Below are positions 15,691 through 23,174 of a stretch of DNA of 64,000 nt, piece after piece (the stretch's first letter is position 1; every line of letters begins with the position of its first letter). A program made the position numbers and the translations under genes. The stretch is from positions 1-64,000 of the forward strand of contig JABSSL010000017.1 in the NCBI GenBank assembly GCA_013214355.1, in the 5' to 3' direction. The notes beneath the pieces are model-generated. The model saw only the letters and a list, made by a program, of their open reading frames with translations, ran no database searches and was not told the DNA's origin. The DNA is from Saprospiraceae bacterium. GTDB lineage: Bacteria; Bacteroidota; Bacteroidia; Chitinophagales; Saprospiraceae.

Positions 15691-16938
15691 ATGAGAGAAA
15701 CGGAAAGTGAGCAAGAAAGTTGGGGTAGATGGAAGAAGCTAGCCTTTAGGGTGCTTTATACTTATATCATATTGTTTATCGTGACATTACTGCTCTCTCC
15801 ATTATTAGAATCGACAATCAATTGGTTCGCTAAGACTATTTTAGGGTATGGTAGTGAGGTTAAACTGGAAAGTACAGGGAGTGGAGACAGGGTATTCGAT
15901 TACGTAAGATTAACCTTCAATGTATGCCTAACTTCCATCATAGTTGCGGTATGGTCACTGCTTGATCGAAAGGAGAGAGATTACCATCGGCAATACAATT
16001 TATTGACAGTAATAATTAGAGTCATATTGTTTTTATCAATGCTCCTCTATGGTTTTGGGAAGGTATTCAAAGGTCAATTTCCAGATCACAGTTTTGAAAA
16101 GCTTGTACAAACTGTTGGAGAACTTTCTCCTATGGGTTTGGCTTGGACATTTATGGGGCATTCACACAGCTATAATATTTTTATCGGTTTAGCCGAAGTA
16201 TTAGGTGGTACCCTAATGCTTTCAAGAAAGACTACAACTTTAGGAAGCATAATTATCCTGGGCGTTATGAGCAACGTATTCATGATGAATATGACCTATG
16301 ATATTCCGGTAAAAATAGTCTCGGCTCATATCGTGTTCTTCTCATTGATTTTGATTCTTGCAGACCAGAAAAGATTGGTAGATTTCTTCATCAAAAATGA
16401 ACAAGTATCCAAAAAGCCAATTCAACCAACGTTTAAGCAGGCTAGAACGAATAGTGTACTATCATCCATTAAGAAACTACTTGTTGTTCTGATCGCAGTG
16501 ATCGTTTTGATTCAATTATTGGTGAAATTTGATATGCGAGAACAGTTGAAAGAGAAATCCGAAATTTCTGGCTTATGGGAGACTCAGCGGTTTGAGAAGA
16601 ATGGGAAATTACTACCCCCATTAATAACTGATTCATCACGGTGGCATTATTTTATTGTTGAAAAGAAACGAGAAGCTGTTGTAAAGAAGATGACGGGGGA
16701 GTTAGATCGATTCCAAACGAAAGTAGATACAGTCGAAAAACAAATATGGTTATCAACGGAGATTGACAGTGTCGGCCTACCTCTTTCGTATGAAATTCCG
16801 GATGTAAACCGTTTAGAGTTACATGGAATAGTTGGAGGGGATACCTTGAAAATTTCCCTACAGAAAAAAGAACTAGATGATTTTAGATTGATAAACCGAG
16901 GATTTCATTGGATAAATGAAAGGCCATTCAATCGTTAA
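15691..16938 (+). CDS. DoxX-like membrane protein with C-terminal soluble domain
   Basis: 415 residues. Hydrophobic segments lie at about residues 20-40, 75-95, 105-125, 155-180, 185-205 and 265-285. The part LLYGFGKVFKGQFP ... GLAEVLGGTLMLSRKTTTLG ... NVFMMNMTYDIPVKI is DoxX-like. After the last membrane helix a domain of about 130 residues (EISGLWETQRFEKNGKLLPPL ...) resembles a lipocalin-like fold. Role unknown; DoxX relatives are often linked to redox or thiol stress. A Crp-type regulator and a second DoxX gene follow. Confidence 0.65.
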   Translation: MRETESEQESWGRWKKLAFRVLYTYIILFIVTLLLSPLLESTINWFAKTILGYGSEVKLESTGSGDRVFDYVRLTFNVCLTSIIVAVWSLLDRKERDYHRQYNLLTVIIRVILFLSMLLYGFGKVFKGQFPDHSFEKLVQTVGELSPMGLAWTFMGHSHSYNIFIGLAEVLGGTLMLSRKTTTLGSIIILGVMSNVFMMNMTYDIPVKIVSAHIVFFSLILILADQKRLVDFFIKNEQVSKKPIQPTFKQARTNSVLSSIKKLLVVLIAVIVLIQLLVKFDMREQLKEKSEISGLWETQRFEKNGKLLPPLITDSSRWHYFIVEKKREAVVKKMTGELDRFQTKVDTVEKQIWLSTEIDSVGLPLSYEIPDVNRLELHGIVGGDTLKISLQKKELDDFRLINRGFHWINERPFNR

Positions 16939-17038
16939 GGCAAGTTCAGAAAGTGACTACTCTTGCTATGCATATAGAGGTTCTCTTTTCATAGTTACAG
17001 GTATTCATGAGTTAGCCACAAGCCAAAAAGGTCCGTAA

Positions 17039-17605
17039 ATGAACGAGATTAGAAAGTTTATTGAAAATATCACTCCAATGAGCAATGCTGATTGGCAGTT
17101 TTTCTCCTCAAAATTGCAGAAGGTAGAACTCAAAAAACATGCTGTTCTTTTGAAATATGGAAAAGTGGAGAACTATATGTCATTTATCACAAAAGGCATA
17201 GTTAGATTCTATGTTCCAGGGGAAGAATCTGATTTGACTTTCGGTTTTTTATTTGAGAATGAATTCGTCACAGCGTATGATTCATTTTTAACCCGAACCC
17301 CTTCTGAATACCAAATCGAACCCTTGACGGATACTATTTTATGGAGAATTTCGCACCAAGACTTAGAGGAAGTCTACGAAAGCACCAGCAGTGGAAATAT
17401 CATCGGACGAAAAATGGCCGAAAAGATGTTTTTAATCAAATCCAAGCGAGAACTTTCCTTATTGAGCAAGACAGCAGAACAACGATACTTGGACTTATTC
17501 TCTGACCGCCCCAAATTATTGCAGCAAATTCCACTCAAATATATTGCCTCCTATATTGGCGTTACTCCACAAGCATTAAGCAGGATCAGAAGACGTATTA
17601 CTTAA
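17039..17605 (+). CDS. Crp/Fnr-family transcriptional regulator
   Basis: 188 residues. The N-terminal cyclic-nucleotide-binding beta-roll (LKKHAVLLKYGKVENYMSFITKGIVRFY ... FGFLFENEFVTAYDSF) is followed by a dimerisation helix and a short HTH (LKYIASYIGVTPQALSRIRRRI) at the C terminus. The cAMP-contact residues of E. coli Crp are not conserved, so the ligand is unknown. It probably controls the neighbouring DoxX genes, a common arrangement in Bacteroidota. Confidence 0.85.
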   Translation: MNEIRKFIENITPMSNADWQFFSSKLQKVELKKHAVLLKYGKVENYMSFITKGIVRFYVPGEESDLTFGFLFENEFVTAYDSFLTRTPSEYQIEPLTDTILWRISHQDLEEVYESTSSGNIIGRKMAEKMFLIKSKRELSLLSKTAEQRYLDLFSDRPKLLQQIPLKYIASYIGVTPQALSRIRRRIT

Positions 17606-17667
17606 CTTGGGTTCATTGTTTCTACCTCCTTGTTTTCTGAATTTTGTTACTCAACAACTCAGAAAAC

Positions 17668-18126
17668 ATGAAACCACTAATCGTTCTTCTACTAAGTTTT
17701 ATTCTATCGACTTTTATAATTAGAATGATCAAAGGGGAATATGAATTTGCCCTGTCAGCAAGAATTGCCATGGCCATAATGCTTGTATTTACAGCTATCG
17801 GACATTTTGTTTTTACAAAAGGAATGGCAATGATGATTCCTGATTTTATTCCTTCTAAAGAAAGTCTTGTTTATCTAACTGGAATATTTGAAATACTATT
17901 AGCAGTGGGTTTGCTAATTCCTAAACTTAAAATACTATCTGGATGGGCCCTTATTCTGTTTCTCCTGTTCATGCTACCCGCTAACATCTATGCTTCTATT
18001 AATAATGTAAATTACCAGGAAGGGACATTCGATGGCCACGGTATGATGTATTTGTGGTTTAGAATACCGCTACAAGTGCTTTTCATTGTTTGGGCTTATA
18101 TGAGTGCTATACGGATCCCATTGTAA
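17668..18126 (+). CDS. DoxX-family membrane protein
   Basis: 152 residues from ATG 17668; the frame also offers TTG at 17644. Four hydrophobic helices are visible. The phrases FTAIGHFVFTKGMAMMIPDFIP and YLTGIFEILLAVGLLIPKLKILSGWALI are characteristic of DoxX / MauE-like proteins. It lies 62 nt after the Crp-type regulator in the same orientation, so it is a likely target. Function unproven. Confidence 0.8.
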   Translation: MKPLIVLLLSFILSTFIIRMIKGEYEFALSARIAMAIMLVFTAIGHFVFTKGMAMMIPDFIPSKESLVYLTGIFEILLAVGLLIPKLKILSGWALILFLLFMLPANIYASINNVNYQEGTFDGHGMMYLWFRIPLQVLFIVWAYMSAIRIPL

Positions 18127-18302
18127 AGAAATAAGACCAGTGATGTATATCGGCCATGCTCTTGGAGGTTGCATGGGCTATGCATAGGCCATTACGTCTA
18201 ATCGAAAGGAAAGTGAAATCCTTTAGCATTCCATTGAAATCCTTTAGCCCACCGCTGCATTACGATTTTTCTTTGTGTATCATTTCAATTAAAGGCACAA
18301 AG

Positions 18303-19259
18303 ATGATGGTAACAAAAGAAATGTACGACAAAGAATTGCAAGGGCAATATGGTCAATTTCGATTTCTAGTATCAATGAACTCGAGGAAGTGGGGACTCAA
18401 GCTCATGAATGGATTGGTCAGACTTACCAAAGGGCAAAAAATAAAGGAAGTTCAGAATGCAACACATTTTGTTCCGAGCAACCACACTACCGGACATCGT
18501 ATTCGTACCAGAGTGTTTCGTCCAAAAGGGGCCACGGAAACGCTCCCAGCTATGCTTTACTTTCATGGAGGGGGCTATATGATGGGAATACCTGAAATGG
18601 CCAATGTCTTTTATGCAGATATCCTTAAAAGAAGAAAGGTTGCTATTTTTTCACCTGATTATCGGCTATCTCAAAAGGACCCGTTTCCTGCAGGCTTTAA
18701 TGATTGTTATGATGTGCTGCTCTGGATGCGAGATAATGCGAATGAACTCAATATAGATCCAGATAAGATCATCATTGCAGGGCATAGTGCTGGGGGAGGA
18801 ATGACGGCTGCAATAACATTGAAAGCTCGTGATACCAAAGATGTAAAGCCTGCCTTTCAGATGCCCATTTATCCGATGCTGGATCATAGAATGATTACGG
18901 AATCCTCAAAAATGCAAGGTTCTACGATGTGGGATGCTAATATTAATGCTCGTGCTTGGGGTCTATATCTAAGGAACGTAAAAGGTCAAGTTCCTGCCTA
19001 TGCTTCTCCAGCCTTGAACGAGGACTACAGTGATTTCCCACCAACCATTAGCTTTGTAGGGGATTTGGAACCCTTTTATGATGAAAACGTAGCTTATATT
19101 GAAGCTTTACAAAAAGCATCAGTACCGGTAAAGTTTAAAGTCTTTAAGGGCGGGTACCATGGTTTTGAGGTTGGGTCTCCAACAGCAGGTATCTCCAAAA
19201 AAGCCAACCAATTTCAGCTCGATGCTTTTGAAGCGTTTTATGATCAATACATCAAGTAA
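18303..19259 (+). CDS. Alpha/beta hydrolase, hormone-sensitive-lipase type
   Basis: 318 residues from ATG 18303; a second ATG follows immediately at 18306. The oxyanion motif HGGG (residues 88-91), nucleophile elbow GHSAGGG with Ser162, acid in GDLEPFYDE and His in GYHGFE complete the catalytic triad of the family IV (HSL) esterases. Probably a cytoplasmic carboxylesterase acting on short acyl or xenobiotic esters. The AraC-type regulator 60 nt downstream may control it. Confidence 0.9.
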   Translation: MMVTKEMYDKELQGQYGQFRFLVSMNSRKWGLKLMNGLVRLTKGQKIKEVQNATHFVPSNHTTGHRIRTRVFRPKGATETLPAMLYFHGGGYMMGIPEMANVFYADILKRRKVAIFSPDYRLSQKDPFPAGFNDCYDVLLWMRDNANELNIDPDKIIIAGHSAGGGMTAAITLKARDTKDVKPAFQMPIYPMLDHRMITESSKMQGSTMWDANINARAWGLYLRNVKGQVPAYASPALNEDYSDFPPTISFVGDLEPFYDENVAYIEALQKASVPVKFKVFKGGYHGFEVGSPTAGISKKANQFQLDAFEAFYDQYIK

Positions 19260-19319
19260 TTAAAGGCCACTTTGGGTAATTAGACAAGTATTTTAAAAAA
19301 GAGGAGTGATTACAATCGT

Positions 19320-20240
19320 ATGAAGCAGACTATAGAAATATACAAGGTCTCTGAAATGCATCAAATGGGTGACTTGCCAAAGCCCGATCATCCATTGGTT
19401 AGTGTTATTTACAATAGAGATTTAAAAACAGTTTCCGACCTACAAGAGGTTAAGATTATCAATCATCTATTCACCATTATTTTTAAATCCTCGAATGTTT
19501 GTAGTTCCTTTTCTTACGGAAGGAATTCCTATGATCATGAGGAAGGCACTTTGGTTTTTACGGCACCGGGGCAAGTAATGGAATTTAAGAATGGGGATGC
19601 AGACAATACCGAAATAGATCCAGATGGTTGGACTTTGGTATTTCACCCAGATATTTTTCGAAAGTCTGACTTATCCGATAAAATGAACAAGTATTCCTTT
19701 TTCAATTATGACTCTAACGAAGCCTTGCATTTATCTGTAAAGGAAAAGCATTCAATTGAGGATTTACTACAGAAAATTGAACAGGAATATAGTCAAATGC
19801 TCGATCGCCACAGTCAGCATCTCATCGTATCGAACATCGAATTATTATTGGATTACTGTTTAAGGTTCTATGATCGTCAGTTCTTTTCAAGAACTAACCT
19901 AAATAGCGATATTATGTCGAAATTCGAGCGATTTCTGATCAATTATTATGCATCTGATCAAGCTCATCAAAAGGGAGTTCCAAGTGTAGATTCTTGTGCA
20001 AAAGAACTAAACTTATCTCCCAATTATTTAAGTGACCTTCTCAAGAAAGAAACAGGGAAAACTGCACTAGAACACATTCACCTTTTTCTGATTGATAAAG
20101 CAAAAAATAGTTTACTCAACTCCACCGATCCTGTCAGTGGAATAGCTTATTCGCTAGGATTTGAATATCCGCAACGGTTTAGCAACTTATTTAGATCAAA
20201 AACGGGGATGAGTCCAACAGAATTCAGGCATTTGAACTGA
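19320..20240 (+). CDS. AraC-family transcriptional regulator
   Basis: 306 residues. The C-terminal 100 residues hold two HTH motifs (VDSCAKELNLSPNYLSDLLKKETGKTALEHI and ISGIAYSLGFEYPQRFSNLFR-type) ending in KTGMSPTEFRHLN, the AraC signature. The N-terminal domain (about 1-180) is a cupin-like sensor found in many Bacteroidota AraC proteins. It is co-directional with the esterase gene and is its probable regulator. Confidence 0.9.
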   Translation: MKQTIEIYKVSEMHQMGDLPKPDHPLVSVIYNRDLKTVSDLQEVKIINHLFTIIFKSSNVCSSFSYGRNSYDHEEGTLVFTAPGQVMEFKNGDADNTEIDPDGWTLVFHPDIFRKSDLSDKMNKYSFFNYDSNEALHLSVKEKHSIEDLLQKIEQEYSQMLDRHSQHLIVSNIELLLDYCLRFYDRQFFSRTNLNSDIMSKFERFLINYYASDQAHQKGVPSVDSCAKELNLSPNYLSDLLKKETGKTALEHIHLFLIDKAKNSLLNSTDPVSGIAYSLGFEYPQRFSNLFRSKTGMSPTEFRHLN

Positions 20241-20267
20241 AAGCTACCTTATGTAGTGTGACAATTG

Positions 20268-20732
20268 CTATTTGGACTTACCTGATTTCTTCATTCTAGA
20301 AAAAGGAAATCCATTACAGCCCGTCATCAAATCTGTCTTTTGCGTATTAACCTTATTGGTGGCATCCTCTACACTTACTTCTTCAAAGCTGCTAAAGCAA
20401 AAAGCCCATTCATATGGATCCATATTCTTTAGCTTTTGGTAATCAATCCTTGTAAATAGAGAAGGTGCATAGGTGTTGAGCGAATCGTTTTGCAGGATTA
20501 AAAATCCCTCCGCTTTGTTTACACCTTTGATGTGGAATTTGTCATTGGGCAGTAGACGAAATACTTGCTGGTCTATTTGATAGTGAACCCCGTAGTCGTC
20601 TTCAAACTCGCCGATCAAAAATGCTGGTAGGGACTCATGGCCATATTTAGATCTAGTGGCACATGATAGGTTTACTAATACAACTGCTGCGAAAGTTGCA
20701 AGAATCAAATTAGTTGTCTTAATTGAAGCCAT
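20268..20732 (-). CDS. Small hypothetical lipoprotein
   Basis: 154 residues. N-terminal hydrophobic stretch (TTNLILATFAAVVLVNLSC) with a lipobox Cys24. The mature part is beta-rich and has no motif I recognise. It is divergent from the AraC gene at 20769 with only 36 bp between the starts, so both promoters must overlap neighbouring coding sequence or that gap. Confidence 0.55.
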   Translation of the reverse strand: MASIKTTNLILATFAAVVLVNLSCATRSKYGHESLPAFLIGEFEDDYGVHYQIDQQVFRLLPNDKFHIKGVNKAEGFLILQNDSLNTYAPSLFTRIDYQKLKNMDPYEWAFCFSSFEEVSVEDATNKVNTQKTDLMTGCNGFPFSRMKKSGKSK

Positions 20733-20768
20733 TCCATCTATCGTTTCTAGTAAGCAAAGAGAATAGAT

Positions 20769-21872
20769 ATGAAAGAAGCATTGAATTTCCTACTAACCGG
20801 GGGGATATTCGTCAATTTGATAAATCTCGTTCTCTACTATAAGAAAAGGGAAAAAGCACTTCATGATAAAATATTACTTGCGATATTTTTGGTGTTAACC
20901 TTAGCGGTAGGCAATTACTATGCTCAATTGCATGAATTTGATTGGCTAACGCTAATAACATTCATTCCAAATGAAATGGCTGAATGGATTATCAGCCCAT
21001 TACTCTATTTGTATATAGTCGGAGTAATTAGAGGGAGTGAAGCCGTGAAAAAACGGTTCCTAAAGCTCTTTGTTTTTCCATTGATTGTTCTAGTTTTTGT
21101 CACTATTCCCTTTACCGTTTATCTATTGTTACCGGAATGGAAATTACCGCATATCGAGTTCCTTTTCAATCATTCATATTGGTACGTCTTTACGAGTTCC
21201 TGCTTCAATCTAATTACGCTTGGTTATTGTCTGGCCTTTATTTCATCGGCTGAGAAGGATCAAGGTAGCCATTATTCTAGCAAAAGAATACAAGACTACA
21301 AATGGATTAAGTACTTCGTAACTACCCTAATTGTCATTTTCATTTTGGATGCTGCCTTAGAGCTGTACGAGCTTTTTATTCACGAACTTATTTGGGATAT
21401 GAGCTACCTGCTTATTAGCGTACTTGTCCTGTCTCTTTATTATCTCTTCTATTTTGGAATCCATCGCAGCAAAATACTCTTACCTGACTTTGTATGGGAA
21501 ACCCCTAGGGAAAGGACTGATTGTGATGATGACTTGGAAGCTGAAAAGATGTTGGTGGATACTATGAAGCGACGGCGGTATTTTTTGCTGCCTGAACTTA
21601 CCCTTTCAGACCTAGCAAGGGAGATTGGTACCAGTGATAAAAAACTCTCAGCGCTACTCAATAAACAGATGAATACTAATTTTTATGAATTCGTCAACGA
21701 GTATCGTTTGCAATACTTTGAAGAATTGGCTCTATCTTCTGAATTGAATAACAAAACGATATTTGCCTTAGCTCAGGAAAGTGGTTTTAGGTCAAAGGCA
21801 ACGTTTAATCGCCTCTTCAAGAAAAAGCATCTCGTTACACCCAACGAATTTATCAAAAAACACAAGCAATAA
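20769..21872 (+). CDS. AraC-family regulator with membrane-embedded sensor domain
   Basis: 367 residues. The N-terminal half has about seven hydrophobic helices, typical of the 7TM-like sensor domain fused to AraC HTHs in Bacteroidota. The C terminus (about 260-367) has LPELTLSDLAREIGTSDKKLSALLNKQMNTNFYEFVNEYRL and FALAQESGFRSKATFNRLFKKKHLVTPNEF. It therefore binds DNA while anchored in the inner membrane. The downstream serine hydrolase may be its target. A 7-bp inverted repeat (agtatca/tgatact, 21872-21895) overlaps its stop codon. Confidence 0.9.
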   Translation: MKEALNFLLTGGIFVNLINLVLYYKKREKALHDKILLAIFLVLTLAVGNYYAQLHEFDWLTLITFIPNEMAEWIISPLLYLYIVGVIRGSEAVKKRFLKLFVFPLIVLVFVTIPFTVYLLLPEWKLPHIEFLFNHSYWYVFTSSCFNLITLGYCLAFISSAEKDQGSHYSSKRIQDYKWIKYFVTTLIVIFILDAALELYELFIHELIWDMSYLLISVLVLSLYYLFYFGIHRSKILLPDFVWETPRERTDCDDDLEAEKMLVDTMKRRRYFLLPELTLSDLAREIGTSDKKLSALLNKQMNTNFYEFVNEYRLQYFEELALSSELNNKTIFALAQESGFRSKATFNRLFKKKHLVTPNEFIKKHKQ

Positions 21873-21971
21873 GTATCATAGCATCCAGTGATACTTAATA
21901 CGACTTTGATGCTCATGCAAAGGGCTCATCATTCCTTACTATTGTCTCTTTCCAAATGAGAAAATAAAGTA

Positions 21972-23135
21972 ATGATGAAAAAAGTATTAATAGCCCTGCT
22001 TGCTGTTCTTTTGTCTACCTGTACATCTACCAAGCAGTTGATTTCTACAGAAATCGAGTTGGAGCAGAGGTTAGCAGGTGTTTTGGATTATCAAAGACTT
22101 ACGGGTTTTAGCGTATCTATTTTTACCAAAGATTCAGTTATCTATCAAAATGCTTTCGGCTATAGCAACTTGGAAACTAAAGTGCCTTACACCCTTGATA
22201 CCAAGCAAATAATTGCATCGATATCAAAAACTACTATAGCTGTAGCTTTAATGAAAGGCCAGGAGTTAGGATGGTATCAATTGGATGATCCGATCAATCA
22301 GCACTTACCATTTAAGGTGGTTAATCCACATTTTCCTGAGCTGGAGATTACCATTAGGAACTTAGCTCGTCATACTTCAAGCATTAAGTACTCGGAAGAA
22401 ATGACAGACCATCGTTGTTATGAATATCCAGAAATGGGTATCGGTGAATTTACAAGATCCTATTTAGCCAAAGAAGGGAAATGGTACGATGATCAGAACT
22501 TTCACCCTACTCCAGCTGGTGAATTAGGTGATTATTCTAATGTAGGAGCTACTTTGATCGCTTACTTGATCGAGTATAAATCGGGAATGAAATTCTCAGA
22601 CTTTGCCAAGAAGTACATTTTTGAACCCTTAGCCATGGAGGAAACTGATTATTTCGAAGGCAATAACAGTGATGCCAACTACTACAAGTATTTAGCTCAA
22701 AATAGTTTTGAATTGGTCGCTGCTCGGAAAGACGGTATGTATCCGAATGGAAGCCAAGTAAGCACGATAAAGGAATTGACCCGATTTTGCCAGGCTGTAA
22801 TGAACCGTGGGACCTTTCAAGCCAACACCATTTTAACCACTCGATCGGTAGATGAAATGTTGGAAGTTTCTCGCTTAAGAAAAAGTATGGATGATGAAAT
22901 TTTTAGACAGGGAATACTATGGTCAACACTCAAAAATCCATTGGGGATTCCGAGAGAGATGATAGGTCACAATGGCGGTGATGTTGGCGTTTATACGATG
23001 ATGTATTTTGATCCTAAAACAGGTATAGGGTATATTCTACTATCAAATACAGGTATGGCCGAGGGGAATCACGTTTCTTTTGTTTCGATCTATAAAAGTC
23101 TATGGTCATTCTCTAGGACGAGAAAAATTCGCTGA
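21972..23135 (+). CDS. Serine hydrolase, beta-lactamase class C fold
   Basis: 387 residues with a lipoprotein-type signal (MMKKVLIALLAVLLSTC). The catalytic S-x-x-K is SISK (Ser83, Lys86), the Y-x-N motif is YSN in LGDYSNVGATL, and HNGGD near residue 339 stands for the KTG-like box. It belongs to the Beta-lactamase (PF00144) family, which includes esterases and DD-peptidases; actual substrate unknown. Located in the cell envelope. It ends 39 bp before the convergent signalling operon. Confidence 0.85.
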   Translation: MMKKVLIALLAVLLSTCTSTKQLISTEIELEQRLAGVLDYQRLTGFSVSIFTKDSVIYQNAFGYSNLETKVPYTLDTKQIIASISKTTIAVALMKGQELGWYQLDDPINQHLPFKVVNPHFPELEITIRNLARHTSSIKYSEEMTDHRCYEYPEMGIGEFTRSYLAKEGKWYDDQNFHPTPAGELGDYSNVGATLIAYLIEYKSGMKFSDFAKKYIFEPLAMEETDYFEGNNSDANYYKYLAQNSFELVAARKDGMYPNGSQVSTIKELTRFCQAVMNRGTFQANTILTTRSVDEMLEVSRLRKSMDDEIFRQGILWSTLKNPLGIPREMIGHNGGDVGVYTMMYFDPKTGIGYILLSNTGMAEGNHVSFVSIYKSLWSFSRTRKIR

Positions 23136-23174
23136 GCAAAAGAGATAGCCCATAACTGAGGGCAGGATCAGCAA

